Shown: in pieces, positions 1-11,671 of the stretch
Position numbering within the stretch: position 1 is the first letter of the stretch
How the letters are laid out: the number at the start of each line of letters is the position of its first letter
Assembly (NCBI GenBank): GCA_011037195.1
Contig: JAAEAF010006183.1
Span: 20,360 to 84,359 of the forward strand
Length of the DNA stretch: 64,000 nucleotides
From: Triatoma infestans
Taxonomy: Eukaryota; Arthropoda; Insecta; Hemiptera; Reduviidae
Direction: 5' to 3'
Notes under the pieces: model-generated
The model's database searches: none
Told to the model about the DNA's origin: nothing
What the model saw: the letters and a program-made list of their open reading frames with translations, nothing else
Position numbers and translations under genes: made by a program

Positions 1-335
1 TTTACATGAAGATTTTATTGAATTTATCACTAAAATAGATCTGGACAATCTTGCAGGTTAATCACTTCAATTTTTCATTCAATTCATTGAATTTTTGGGA
101 TTAAAAATTTAATTCATTTAATTCAAAATTTTTCATTTAAAATTGCTCATTTTTCAAGTAAATCGTTAAAATCTTTCATTATTCCCTAATAGCATAAGTA
201 CTTGTTTTGTTTTTAATCTTAATTTTGTAAAATATTGATTTGCATTATACATGCAGTATGTAAATGGAGCATGTAAAAATGTCTAATAAACTCCCTCCAA
301 TTAGGGGTACTTTTTGGAGGAAAACACACAAAAAA

Positions 336-812
336 AACATGTTTTTTTTCCCGCCAATTGTACCTTACGACCAAAGAAATACATCTCTAATGGTGGGGGC
401 CAGTTCGAGCAAGATCTGTAATCAATGAGGACTAAAATTTATGATAAAATATTGCTTTTCTTCTTATTCAATCAAAAAACCGTTAAAATATCATTTTGAA
501 ATTTCTTATAGGAATCATGTTTTCATTCATAACTTGTAAAATATCGCTCAAAGAAAAAAAAACGTTCAAGTAAATTTTTCTTACAAAAAATAGAGGAATC
601 TATTTCTTAAATAAAAACCACACCTCCCTATTTGAAAAAAATGAAGTTGGTGCCTGTATCTCGCTTCTGGAAGCACCAAAACAAATTTGCAAATTAAATT
701 TGGATTTCTAACAAAAAAACTACGGGGACACGTATTTTTTAGGTTTTTTTCTAGCTATCTTAGTTTGCGAGAAAAAGTCGTTATCCATATACCTTGGGAC
801 ACCCTGTATATA
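336..812. repeat. Half copy of a palindromic fold-back element
   Basis: This stretch matches the centre and right arm of the complete fold-back element at 7583-8360, in the same orientation. It ends in the same terminus (gacaccctgtata near 798-810). The left arm is missing, so the copy is truncated and probably immobile. It has no coding capacity. Confidence 0.75.
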
Positions 813-815
813 TAT

Positions 816-1894
816 GTAATAATTATTATTACAATACATTGTAGGTCAGTCACCAAGTAGCGCTTCTTCAGCTTCTGGCAACTCTCTATCACCTCTATCT
901 ATCTTTAGAACAATAATTCCCTAAAGCAAATTAATTAGACATGATTAGTTGCGCAATAAATATAATTGTTTGAACACAAACAATAATTAGAAATGATTTA
1001 GTTTCTTTTATTTTATGTGATACTTTGTTGAGCTATGTTTTATTCAGTGATGTTTTCGTGCTAGACTGACTGCTTCAATTTGTCGTCGCCCATTTCTCCA
1101 AGATGACTTGATAAACAATGTGAGATTGTCCAGTAACACAATGCAAAATTAGCAAATACACAGTAGGTACGTGCAAGTAGACAATGTTCATGAAGTCATG
1201 CGTTGTTATCTAGAAGCAGTAGTAAGAGAAGGATATGCAAGTTTAATATGTAGACAGCACATACCTGGTTTTGTAAATTTTATTTAGTATATCACACGAA
1301 TAACATCACATTATTGCCGTGTAGCAGAGAGACCAATTTCTGAAAAGCATATTTTTCACCACATAAATTTGCTCAATTCCAAAAATTTGTTACGATCTCA
1401 ATCTTAATGAAAGCCATGATCAATCTGAGCAACGGCCCGAAATCTCGAAACACTAGATTACCAAAAATGAATATAATGGAGTTGTTGAGAAGAGAAATTG
1501 GGTTTGATTGAATAAACGAGATATGAAGACACTGTTATGATGTAGCTATAAGTTTACACAAACTGCACTGGACTTTGTAATGATTTTGATAGAATAAAAG
1601 GTGGGAGTAGAGATATGACACGATGCGATGTATGGTTGAATCTGATAGATATCCTCTAGATAGATTCTCACTGGCTTATATACACAGGTTCTCTCACTCT
1701 AGCCTGCCTAAGTCAGAGAGTAGTCTCTATTAACCAGAGAGAGCCTCTTTTCTCTCTGCTGGATGCCATTACAATGAAGCATTCTGTCAAGGGAAAAAAT
1801 CAGAGATTTTTGTATAACCTAAGCAATACGATTAACACAGGTTTGTTTCTTCTAATAAAAAAAAAGTTAACTTTAAAATTCAATATAAATTTGA
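816..1894. other. AT-rich stretch without a supported gene
   Basis: I see no long ORF and no recognisable repeat. A sub-stretch at about 1553-1770 begins TGTAG, ends CATTACA and contains CT/GA-rich tracts with a TATA-like run, so it could be a decayed LTR. It has no visible target duplication and I do not call it. Confidence 0.4.
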
Positions 1895-2041
1895 AATGTT
1901 CGAGCCGGCCTACGCTGCCCTTAGATTTTCTCGTCCTAGGAGACACTACGGCTCAATGTCCGTCATGGGAAGTGTTGTCTGCATCGCGAGAATACTGTCC
2001 GGAGGCGCTAATGACCATAGATATTGTCGCGCCTTAAATTT
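1895..2041 (+). repeat. SINE-B fragment (5'-truncated)
   Basis: This is the body of the tRNA-derived SINE-B family, diverged. It keeps the ttcgag start of the B box, the 'cccttagattttctc' body and the '...gaccatagat..tcgcgccttaaatt' end also seen in the copy at 3254-3460. The A-box end is missing. Short ORFs over it are chance. Confidence 0.6.
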
Positions 2042-3253
2042 CAAAATTTCATGTTCTGATTTTAATATAGCTCACTTTGACCAGATTGCAATAGCTCTCC
2101 ATAGAGCTTACAATTCAGTAAAGTTTTCTGGTCTTTTTTAGGGAACGCCCCCCCCCCCCAAAGTAATATATTTTAAACTGAACATAGCAAGAACCCTGGA
2201 AGATAGGTTACCACAATAAATATTCATGATCTATCTGTATTTAAACAAGATTAAATTAAGTGAGAAATTTAATAATGCGTGATAAAAGATAAGAATTAAA
2301 ATGGTGTAATTTATTGCTGAAGGCCGATTCATTATAATAAATCAAATCATCAGTTAGAAAGAAGAAAAATGAAAAAAAAAAAATTAACTATGTGATAAGT
2401 GAAAGTTTTTGTTGGTTGAAATCGTATTTTACTTTATTGACAAACAAAATCAATATTAAATGGAATTTAAGGTCATTGTCCTCGTTTTTGTCCGAGAGTA
2501 AACTAATCTTGCGTAAAACTGATGATAATAGAATAGATTTTCATCTTTTGGCAACCATCCATAAAAGTCTGTAAAATAATGCGTTTTCAATTATCCACTG
2601 TTATTATTATTAAATTGATAGGAATCAATTTCATAGCTAAGATTGTCTACCTGACATTCTCAATTTATATGTGCAATTACTAGAGCGTTATAACTATGAC
2701 AGTGCTATTAAATTTTAATGGTGATCATTCGCCCACTGTACGATTGATTTGTTCAACTTTTTCTTTTCTATCTGCGTTCTCTACCTACGTACATATTATA
2801 GTAAAAATTGAATTTAGAGATTTCTTGGGAGTTACGATCTTAATCTTCCTAAATTAATTTATTAAATCAATAGCTTCAAGCATCAAGGGGAAATGGCAGT
2901 TCTGGAGTACTTTTTTGAGGCAACACCCTTCCCCGTTAATCGGCCACCGTCACACTTCGAATGACAGATTTTGATCCTCGTATTCTAATCGAAATTTCAA
3001 GTATATGCTCTCTTTTATAAAACATTTTCTTCACACACACATATCTTCACCATCGCTATATCATTTTTTTTTTCTTTCGTAATACATCTTTTTCTGTTAA
3101 AACTTCAGTTTCGCTAAGATATGATCACATCTGAAGAAGTAACAACAGAAAGTAAATGGAGTTTTTTTTTTTTTGAAGCCAATTGGTCTTGGAAGTAAAG
3201 TAAACATAGAAACCGATACAACAGACTCCTTATTTTTTTTTTTTTTTTTAATT
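2042..3253. other. AT-rich stretch without a supported gene
   Basis: It contains a C10-type homopolymer near 2149-2159 and several poly(T) runs. I see no protein similarity and no internal repeat. Confidence 0.4.
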
Positions 3254-3460
3254 TAAGGCGCATCAGCATCTGTGGTCATTGGCGCCCGAAGCCTTCTCAG
3301 TGTACTGCCGGCCTCCTGACAGTCTACAGACAACACTGTCCATCACCGAACAGTGAGTGTAGAGGTTCCTGTAGAGAAAACTGTAAGGGTAGCACTGGAC
3401 TCGAACCCGGGACATCCGCGTGGGAGTTCAACGGGCTAACCACTGAGCTAATCCCTTTCA
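3254..3460 (-). repeat. SINE-B, near full length, tRNA-derived
   Basis: On the minus strand it starts GGGATTAGCTCAGTGG (A box) and has GGGTTCGAGTCC (B box) about 40 nt later, the spacing of a tRNA. A body of about 140 nt follows that is shared with six other loci here. The tRNA-like head lacks a matching 3' acceptor strand, so it is a Pol III SINE and not a tRNA gene. The nearest anticodon in sister copies is AGC, which suggests a tRNA-Ala ancestor. Confidence 0.8.
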
Positions 3461-4424
3461 TCAGACTCTTTATTGTTTTATAAACAAAATTAATCTTGAA
3501 ATCGCCACGTAAATTACCATATTATACAACAATAACTAAAAAAAATATCTTATTGTGGTCTTTATTATGTCCGTTATAACGAATAATTATAATTATTATA
3601 AATACCCAGGACTATTACGGTCTTGTACATTATTTCTCTCTCCGTATTATACACAATCTTCTGGTATTCATATCTTCTATTTCTTGTCCTAGAAGCATAC
3701 AACTCTCCTATTAATTACATTGTATTGTTATGGTAAAAATTTCATTCATTTTATTTTACTTTTTTTCCCTAGCATTCACCCCTTTTATAATGATTTTTTT
3801 TATTATAATTATTGTTATTAGAGCATGTTTTGTTGTTATTCTTATTGTTTAGCAACTTTTTATATGTAAATTAACTAAAAGAAAGCAACTTGGTAGAAAA
3901 TTGTTTTGATTATAATAAGCCTTTATAAGGTTAAAGTTGAGAGAAAGATATAATAACACTACATGTTGTTCAACTTATACTTGTTTGCTGTTTAAAATTA
4001 TTAAACAGGTGATTCTTATTTTGTTTTTTTATTCATTTAGAATGAATCTACCACAAGAAGGGAAAAAATAAATCTGGTTTCAAAACATACAAATTACTTT
4101 CTTTTAAAGCAATTCTCTCAACTGTGTAAGGATGAATATATTCTTAATACGAAAAAACAAAATTATGAACTTTTACTTCACACACATTTGTCATATAATA
4201 ATTCTGTTAATTACAGCAACTTCATTTTGGAAATAAGTAACTTAGCAGTAAGCGTAACTTGCATCTATTTCAGAGCTCTAAGTTAATTTAATTTCATTTT
4301 TATGACAAAAGTTGTCGTTCTACACAATGTAGAATGCAATCTAACAATTTTAAGAAAATTTATATAGTTTTCTAGGAAAATAGCTATAATTAGAAGAAAA
4401 AAAAAATGATTAAATTGCCAAATC
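3461..4424. other. AT-rich stretch without a supported gene
   Basis: It is A/T homopolymer-rich. I see no recognisable coding segment or repeat family. Confidence 0.4.
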
Positions 4425-4620
4425 GGTTGACCGGGCATCGTGAGAAAAAATCGGAAAGCTACAGTTGATAGCGTACCTAGGTAGCGAAGGTTAGAACTAA
4501 GCGGCGAGGAAACTGCAACATGTTTACGACACTCCCCATCCCCCCCCAATAAAAACCGCCATCAGCCAAGCCTTGATACTTCATTGGCAGTTGTGCCATT
4601 TTTTTCATTTTTTTTTTCAG
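4425..4620 (+). repeat. SINE-A fragment (5'-truncated)
   Basis: It shares the SINE-A body (gctacagttg.tagcg, 'ctaggtagcgaagg', 'ccgcc..cagccaagcctt', 'gttgtgcca') with 9291-9539, 45961-46220 and 50108-50232. The tRNA-like head is absent. A T-rich tail follows. Confidence 0.7.
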
Positions 4621-4664
4621 GTAGTTTAGTGGAAAGCTCAAACTTGCATCGCCCTAGAAATCTC

Positions 4665-4995
4665 TAAAATTATTTTTTCCCCGAACAATAAAAGTTATAG
4701 TCCTGTTTTCATGAAAATATCTTTTAAGCCGTTTTCATGAAAATGGAATTTAGATAAACGAAATGTGAGAACAAAGTAGAATGTAAGAAGAAATGGGAAA
4801 CTCTACTTACAGAACCAGTCTCCAACTATCTTCCCAGACAAGTGTTCCCTGCAAATTTGAGACTTAACCAAAGGACACGGACTTCCTTTACAAGCATACG
4901 CATAGAAATGGTGTAGCGGATTCTCTCCTCTATGCCTTCTATGCAGCCGTAATGAAGTTATAGATAAAGAGCAAATTTTAAAGTGTCCTGCTTTA
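4665..4995 (+). repeat. Dispersed repeat D, uninterrupted copy
   Basis: This segment, from 'ctctaaaattat' to 'aaattttaaagtg', recurs at 5690-6668, where a solo LTR splits it. It gives the empty-site sequence that proves the LTR insertion, because its 'ttcctttacaagcatacg' is uninterrupted. No coding function is seen. Confidence 0.75.
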
Positions 4996-5689
4996 TTAAA
5001 TGATGCGAATGAAATCCTAAATATGGCAGATTGGCTCACCTGAGTTACAAAAATACTGGGCAGCTAGAAATAAATTGGCATCCTTGCCAACAGATTCGAC
5101 GTAATTCTATATTGTACACCTTATCCGCCAAAAATTGTTTTTCTAAGAAATCCAAAGATATTCCTTAGTATTCAGCTTCAGTAAGACCTAGCATTCTAAA
5201 ACATACGTTAAACATGTCTTACTGGAGATTGACTCCAGGACAATTAAAATATAGTTCTTATGAAGTACCCAGTGATATCACTAGCCAGCAATTATACACA
5301 TCTATTTCCTGAGAAACATTTTGTTAAAGTTTTTACGAATGTTCCCAGAAATACTTGGAAAACTATAATTTTTAATCTGGAACGTGATCTTGCTCAGAGT
5401 AAATCTAGTGATCATAGTCTGTTCTTCACTTATTATTTACCCCTATAATCCTAAGGAGAATCAATTAAATCATCTTTATATCCGTTTCAATTATGTCCTA
5501 TTTTGTCTGCGTTAATAGCGAGCGGTTAACTCGCAGTATAATGTTTCACTAGGTAATATTTTAGACTTAGCAACTTTTCTAGGGCTATATTAACTAGCAA
5601 TGGGCGTGTAGTCCGTATTGTTACGATCACATTAGTCGCCTGGGAAATGCAACTTTGCTGAAAGGTATTTTCCATATGAATTCTCAAAT
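4996..5689. other. Stretch without a supported gene
   Basis: It lies between the two copies of repeat D. A 62-codon ORF at 5260-5448 has no recognisable motif and is not supported as a gene. Confidence 0.35.
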
Positions 5690-6108
5690 TATTTTTCCTG
5701 AACAATAAAAGTTATGGTCCTGTTTTCATGAAAAAAACATCTTTTGAGACATTTTCATGAAAATGGAATTTAGATAAACGAAATTGTAAGAACAAAGTAG
5801 AATGTAAGAATGGGAAACTCTACTTACAGAACCAGTCTCCAGCCATCTTCTCAGGCAAGTGTTCACTGCAAATTTGAGACTTACCACAGGACACGACTTC
5901 CTTTACAAGTGTAATGACATGGAAAGTTATACCAATGTCAAAGTGGTTCCAGCCAGCTGCTATCTTAACAAAGGATGGCAGTAATAAAAGAGCAATTTAT
6001 AACCAGCGACCTAGCAGGCCGCCGTCTTCAAGACAATGTCGGCCAAACAAACAACAAAGCCCTTTTCAATACTTTACATCAAAGCAAGCACCGATAAGGT
6101 TGGCCACT

Positions 6109-6125
6109 GACCTAAATAAGGTCAG
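6109..6125 (+). promoter_or_regulatory. Everted AGGTCA palindrome in LTR copy 1
   Basis: The sequence is TGACCT-AAATA-AGGTCA, a perfect palindrome of two nuclear-receptor half-sites in everted orientation with 5-bp spacing. It lies about 70 bp upstream of the TATA box and is conserved in LTR copy 2. A hormone-response role is inference only. Confidence 0.45.
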
Positions 6126-6194
6126 CAAACTACGAAAGTTACACAAGGTCGCACACTAGAACAGATGTCTTGGTGTGAGTGTGGCCAACACCGA

Positions 6195-6202
6195 TATATA
6201 AA
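6195..6202 (+). promoter_or_regulatory. TATA box of LTR copy 1
   Basis: TATATAAA lies mid-LTR at the expected U3/R region. The same motif is at 10472-10479 in copy 2. Confidence 0.6.
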
Positions 6203-6668
6203 CTCTATCATATACAACGAGAGGATCATTATATCATATACGACTATACGAGCACGACGCTATATACACGAGCAGCAGTTTACGCGTCTATACACAGTTT
6301 CATTTAAACTTATCTTTTAGTAGTGCATCTTAGTTCGTTTATTTTATCATTCTAATTTATTACTTATTTATCTTCTATTTATTGCTAAGTATTTTGCTAG
6401 TTATTAGTTACCATTTATACGTTAAAATTATTGTTAAAATACAGTTTATTTTTATAAAATCCGTATTAATAATTCGATGCACTAACTTCCAAAGTCTCTC
6501 AACTAACTTCCGCCCTCTTCAAGACATCTACTACATCAGGAATCACATCAAACGGTTCCATTACACAAGCATACGCATAGAAATGGTGAAGCGGATTCTC
6601 TCTTCTATGCCTTCTGTGCAGCCGTAATGAAATTATAGACAAAGACCAAATTTTAAAGTGCCCTTCTT

Positions 6669-7582
6669 GGATTAGTATATTTATAGTCAGGTATTGCCAG
6701 TTCTCTCAAAGATTCATTTGGTGTACTCGGTTTTTCTTATCATACGCTGCCTTGAAATCCATTTGTCATGAGCTGAATATTTGGTCCATTGTTTTGATCT
6801 GCTTTTGAAGAATCCACAGTAATTCCCTCCGCTTTATTTTCCACATAACAGAGCAATCTAGTAAATAATATATTCATCAGTCGGTACTTAAATGCTACAT
6901 TCAAAAAAGTTATTCTCCCCTTTAATACACATAGAAGTTAGTCCCTTTTCTTATAGACTGCGCATTTAATTCCTACATTCCATTTCTTCGGCATTATTTC
7001 AATTAAATTGTTTAAATTTGTTTGGGAAACTGTTTTTGAAGTGTTCTTATCTGGAAGCTGATTTGATCCAAATGCTTTATTCTTAATAAATTTTTTTTTT
7101 TGCTTCTTTATTTTTTACCGGAAGTAAAATCGGTTAACCGGAATTGCTACTTTATAGAACAGGTTTTTCTGGACTTCAGAAATTAAACCATTTTCCGTAA
7201 TTTCTTGAAACATTTTTCCCCCAAAATATTATTTTGAATAGTTTTGCTAAATTTATGGCGTTAATTTCAAATATTATATTTAGTTGGTTCAGTGTTTTTT
7301 TAGAGCGCTCTATTTGGCCATAAGATAGTCATCACTTCAGTACCAGCTAAGACTAGTAGGTTGGTACTTTACTCCTTCCGCCGCCACTTATACTGACAAA
7401 TATGTAAAATTTTATATATAATTGTATTGAAAGATGTAAAGAGAACGTAGTGTGAGTGTTTCACAACAGCTTTTTTTATATATATATATTTTGAAAATTG
7501 ATATTTGAAGGTTTCTATAACAATTTGATTATTATTTACACCCATTATCTCACTCAATATTATCTGTACATATCTACTGATT
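6669..7582. other. Stretch without a gene; small H-family relics
   Basis: About 7095-7215 contains a decayed H-family-like piece with ccggaag. About 7436-7472 matches the reverse complement of the H-family 5' end (gtgtgagtgtttcaca). No coding region is supported. Confidence 0.4.
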
Positions 7583-8360
7583 ATATACAGGGTGTCCCAA
7601 GCTTAACAAGCTAACAAGGATAACGACTTTTTCTCGAAAACTAAGATAGCTACAAAAAAAAAAAACTAAAAAATTCGTGTCCCTGTAGTTTTTTATTAAA
7701 AATCCAAATTTAATTTGCAAATTTGTTTTGGTGCTTCCAGAAGCGAGATACAGGCACCAACTTCATTTTTTCAAATGGGGAGGTGTGGTTTTTATTTAAG
7801 AAATAGATTTGTGATTTTTATTTAATTGAATAAGAAGAAAAGTATTATTTTATTATAAATTTTACTCCCCACCATTAGAGATGCATACACATGCTTTTTC
7901 CTGCCAATTGTATCTTACGACCAAAGAAATACATCTCCAATGGTGAAGGCCAGTTCGAGCAAGATCTGTAATTAATGAGGAGTAAAATTTATAATAAAAT
8001 AGTACTTTTCTTCTTATTCAATCAAAAAAACCGTTGTAATATCATTTTGAAATTTCTTATAGGAATCATGTTTTCATTTATAACTTGTAAAATATCGCTC
8101 AAAGAAAGAAACCGTTCAAGTAAATTTGTGTTACAAAAAAATAGAGGAATCTATTTCTTAAATAAAAAACCACACCTCCCATTTGAAAAAATGAAGTTGG
8201 TGCCCGTATCTCGCTTCTGGAAGCACCAAAACAAATTTGCAAATTAAATTTGGATTTCTAATAAAAAACTACGGGGACACGAATTTTTTAGTTTTTTTTC
8301 TAGCTATCTTAGTTTCCGAGAAAAAGTCGTGATCCACATAGCTTAGGGCACCCTGTATAT
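7583..8360. mobile_element. Palindromic fold-back element (778 bp)
   Basis: The left end 'atacagggtgtccc' is the inverted complement of the right end '.ggcaccctgtatat'. Complementarity continues through the arms: 'cgactttttctcg.aaactaagatagct' on the left faces 'agctatcttagttt.cgagaaaaagtcg' on the right. It reaches the centre, where caccattagagatg faces catctccaatggtg. The left arm lacks about 130 bp that is present on the right. It looks like a non-autonomous TIR element and has no transposase. A half copy lies at 336-812. Confidence 0.85.
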
Positions 8361-8942
8361 TGATATTGATTGATTGAGATTGATATATTTATCCATTGAT
8401 TCTCAACATTTTTGCCACCTTCATTGGTTGAAAAACAGATAAAGATGGATGAAAATGATGTTAAACTTTTAATTTTTGTTTTGTACTAGATATTACAGAT
8501 ATATGTATTTAATTAATACAATTCTCTACTGCAATATTACAAATCGGATATAATTTTAATTTTTAATTTAATGATAAAAATGAACTAAATATTAAAACAA
8601 AAACTATAAGATTTTATGGCATACATATGCATACTTATACAAATAATGGTTTAATTAATTATTAAAACCCCAAGGGTTAGAAACGTTTAACCTCATTTCC
8701 TGTACTCAGCAATTAGTTGTGAAGAATAGACGATCTTTTAATATTATGTTTTGTAGACACATTAAGGTCAAAAAATTATACAATTTAGCTACTTCCTTTA
8801 AAAATATTATCTGTTTAAGTGACTCGCTTGTGACTACAAGCCATTGAACTATATTTTGTTATAGTTCTCTTTGTGGCTGTATGGAATCTTTCTTTATTAT
8901 TACTAATTTGCTTTAATGGGCGGTTGTTTTTTTATGGGGATG
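8361..8942. other. AT-rich stretch without a supported gene
   Basis: No ORF of note and no recognised repeat. Confidence 0.4.
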
Positions 8943-9165
8943 TGCACTGCGGCCTGAAAGATCTATTATAGCCCCCCCCGATGTCTTCTCAGTACACTGT
9001 CGGCCTCCGAGCCGTATTCTCCTGTAGCTACAGGCAACACTGCCCATCACCGGACCTTGAGGTATAGAGGCTCTTAGGGAAAGAAAAATCTAAGGATAGC
9101 ATGATTCGAACCTGGGGTCTACCCGTTGCTAGCCCAGCGCGCTACTACTGAGCTGATCCCTTCCG
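8943..9165 (-). repeat. SINE-B, near full length
   Basis: On the minus strand the A box is GATCAGCTCAGTAG and the B box is AGGTTCGAATC. The anticodon-like triplet is AGC, which points to tRNA-Ala. The 3' tail 'ataatagatctttcaggccgcagtg' matches LINE 3' ends in this window. It has no acceptor stem and is not a tRNA gene. Confidence 0.8.
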
Positions 9166-9290
9166 TTAAGAGGCGGTTGGGTTGAGGTGATTTTTTTTTT
9201 TAAACCGGGGGTTCCCAGTTAAAATCCGGCAAATAACGCCTAAATTTATATTTGCTGGAAAAATATTGATCCATTTGCCCATCCAACCTA

Positions 9291-9539
9291 AAAAAAAGTA
9301 TGACGCAACAGCCCACGAAGGGCAACGCTTGTCAGATGGCGATTTGTATGGAGGGGGGTGTGGTAAGCATACCGGTTCCCTCACCGTTTAGTTCTGGCCT
9401 TCGCTACCTAGGGCGCTACAAACTGTTACTCCCCACTTTTTTCACGGTGCTGGGTCAACACCGACTTTGCCCTCACGGGAATCGAACCCTGAATTCTCGC
9501 CCCAAAGGCGAGTGGCTAGCCACTAGACCAACGCGTGAG
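9291..9539 (-). repeat. SINE-A, full length, tRNA-derived
   Basis: On the minus strand it reads CTCACGCGTTGGTCTAGTGG (A box), then a stem CTCGC...GCGAG, then GGGTTCGATTCCC (B box), then a body of about 180 nt shared with three other loci. It ends in gttgcgtca and a T-rich run. The head resembles tRNA-Glu/Gln, but no acceptor pairing is possible. It is a Pol III SINE. Confidence 0.82.
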
Positions 9540-10196
9540 AACGCCCACCCATCCACGATACCTTATTTACCTTACTTAATGTAAATGCCACACTTCATTC
9601 AACTAGATATGTTTAAAAATGTAGTAGTACAGTAACCTGATATATTAATGTTGATATTTGATTGGCATACGTAACTGGGAAAGTGGTAAACATACGTACT
9701 CACAATTAGGAAGTTCAGTCTGATATACACAGGAAATCAGAGATTTGTTCAAAGTTAACCTTTTTTTTTTATTTTGTTGTAATCGTCCGGTTTCGACCAA
9801 TCAATAAAACCATCATAATGCAAAGTGAACAGCACTCACTATTTTTTGGTGAGTAACCTTTTAAAAGACTAACTTATTTTATGGACGGAAATATGAATGA
9901 ACGAAAATTTAAACTAAATTAGGGAACTTATATCAACAGCGTTGCCCTAATTATACATTTTGATAGTCGACAATATTACAAATCTACAAACACAAATTTA
10001 CTTAATTATTTACTTTTGTGACTTCTTCTCTCCTTCAAGGTTTACATCCCAAACAAGGGCAATTTCAATTTTTTTCCAGTCCTTTCAGCCGGCTTGTAGC
10101 AGGCCTCGACAGTCCATTTCTCTTCACTATCCACTTCCCACTAGATTCGAGGCCTATCTCCCATTCTACATCCGTTCTCTCACAAGCTGAGCCATT
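9540..10196. other. Stretch without a supported gene
   Basis: It leads into solo LTR copy 2 and ends with its CATT target. The short ORFs here have no recognisable motif. Confidence 0.35.
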
Positions 10197-10828
10197 TGTA
10201 ATGACATGGAAAGTCATACCAATGTCAAAGTGTTTCCAGCCAGCTGCTATCTTAACAAAGGATGGCAGTAATAAAAGAGCAATTTATAACCAGCGACCTA
10301 GCAGGCCGCCGTCTTCAAGACAATGCCGGCCAAACAAACAACAAAGCCCTTTTCAATACTTTACATCAAAGCAAGCACCGATAAGGTTGGCCACTGACCT
10401 AAATAAGGTCAGCAAACTACGAAGGTCGCACACTAGGACAGATGTCTTGGTGTGAGTGTGGCCAACACCGATATATAAACTCTATCATATACAACGAGAG
10501 GAGCATTATTATATCTATACGACCATACGAGCACGTCTATATACACGAGCAGCAGTTTATGCGTCTATACGCAGTTTTATTTAAACTTATTATCTTTTAG
10601 TAGTGCATATTTTATCACTCTAGTATTAGTTATTTATCTTCTATTTATTCCTGTATTTTGCTAGTTATTAGTTACCATTTATACGTTAAAATTATTGTTA
10701 AAATACAGTTTATTTTTATAAAATCCATATTAATAATTCGAGCACTAACTTTCCAAATCTCTCAACTAACTTCCGCCCTCTTCAAGACATCTACTACATC
10801 AGGAATCACATCAAACGATTCCATTACA
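10197..10828 (+). mobile_element. Solo LTR (copy 2), 4-bp target duplication CATT
   Basis: This 632-bp unit is closely similar to copy 1 throughout, with the same TGTAATG...CATTACA ends, TATA box and AGGTCA palindrome. It is flanked by CATT at 10193-10196 and 10829-10832. Copy 2 differs from copy 1 mainly by small indels, for example near the 'aggtcgcacactag' region. There is no internal region and no partner LTR. Confidence 0.88.
10395..10411 (+). promoter_or_regulatory. Everted AGGTCA palindrome in LTR copy 2
   Basis: The same TGACCT-AAATA-AGGTCA is found at the same place in the second LTR. All 17 bases are intact in both copies. Confidence 0.45.
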
Positions 10829-10832
10829 CATT

Positions 10833-11372
10833 CCTCTTTTCTCATCCTGTCAATGTCCTACTATGTCAGTTTCTTCCTCACTATTTTATCCATAAAAAAA
10901 TTTACTTTTTCAAGCCCAATCATGTTTGCAATCCGAGAAGAACCTAGGAGCGAGATTTTCTTTACAACACTCAGCTTTTAAATTTTGGACCAAATTTTGG
11001 TAAAACCAAAAAAAAAAATGTCACTCGGCATAAATTATGAAAGAAAATAATGCTATATTTTGTAAAAAGAAAAAAACTAAAGAGAAATTGAACAAAATAT
11101 TAAAATGTGGAAGCTTATTCGTCACTGCATGCTTCTTTTTGTTAGTTCTTTCTGATTTCGTATTGTCATCATCGTCAGAGTATGGTTCATCAAATTTGTG
11201 TAGAAAATTGACTTCAACTTAAAGTTGAGCATATAAAATATATGTTAATATATATATTAATGTGCATGATGTGTGTGTGTATAATAAAGAAGGATGAGTG
11301 AAAATGATAATTCGAAATAAAGTTTTGATGTATAATAAATAAATAAATAAACAGTGGAAGATTTGAAAAACA
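10833..11372. other. Stretch without a supported gene
   Basis: A 61-codon ORF at 11037-11222 has a hydrophobic segment (VTACFFLLVLSDFVLS) but no other support. An (AAAT)n run lies at about 11330-11350. Confidence 0.3.
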
Positions 11373-11671
11373 CTTGAGTTTCCGGGTTAAGACTGCGTCA
11401 GCGGTTTGCTGGAAATAGATGTTTCGCCCATATTGCAATGAGCTTCTTCAGAGTCGTTACAGCTTGAAAGCTAATGGAGCAATAAACCTCGTTAGAAAAG
11501 AGGCGTAGCACCTTCCTCCATCATATTGGTTGTAGGTGGTGGGCGGAGCTTAAGTTTCTCTTTCTTGTCTACTGTTGGCTGACGGATGGCGTCCATTAGC
11601 TTTCAAGGAAAGCTCTGAAGAAGCTCATTGCAATATGGCTCTCAACCATTGTTCCCACCCAGAAACTCAAT
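11373..11671. mobile_element. Short fold-back element (about 300 bp)
   Basis: Left arm 11373-11477 and right arm about 11590-11671 are inverted copies. 'atattgcaatgagcttcttcagag' occurs on the left in direct form and on the right as its complement, as do 'cttgaaagctaatgga' and terminal 'ttgagtttc'. It is non-coding, with the arms separated by about 110 bp. It resembles a MITE, but I found no target duplication. Confidence 0.7.

Larger units (their letters stand above)
5910..6565 (+). mobile_element. Solo LTR (copy 1), 4-bp target duplication CAAG
   Basis: The 656-bp unit begins TGTAATG and ends CATTACA, the TG...CA form of retroviral-type LTRs. It is flanked by CAAG at 5906-5909 and 6566-6569. 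The empty site in repeat D has a single CAAG. A TATA box lies at 6195-6202. A 4-bp duplication is typical of many Ty3/gypsy integrases (family knowledge). No gag, pol or second LTR lies nearby, so this is a solo LTR left by LTR-LTR recombination. The orientation is taken from the TATA box. Confidence 0.88.
5690..6668 (+). repeat. Dispersed repeat D, copy split by a solo LTR
   Basis: The left part is 5690-5909 and the right part is 6566-6668. Together they match 4665-4995 without a gap once the LTR and one copy of the 4-bp duplication are removed. The LTR insertion is therefore younger than the dispersal of repeat D. Confidence 0.75.
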
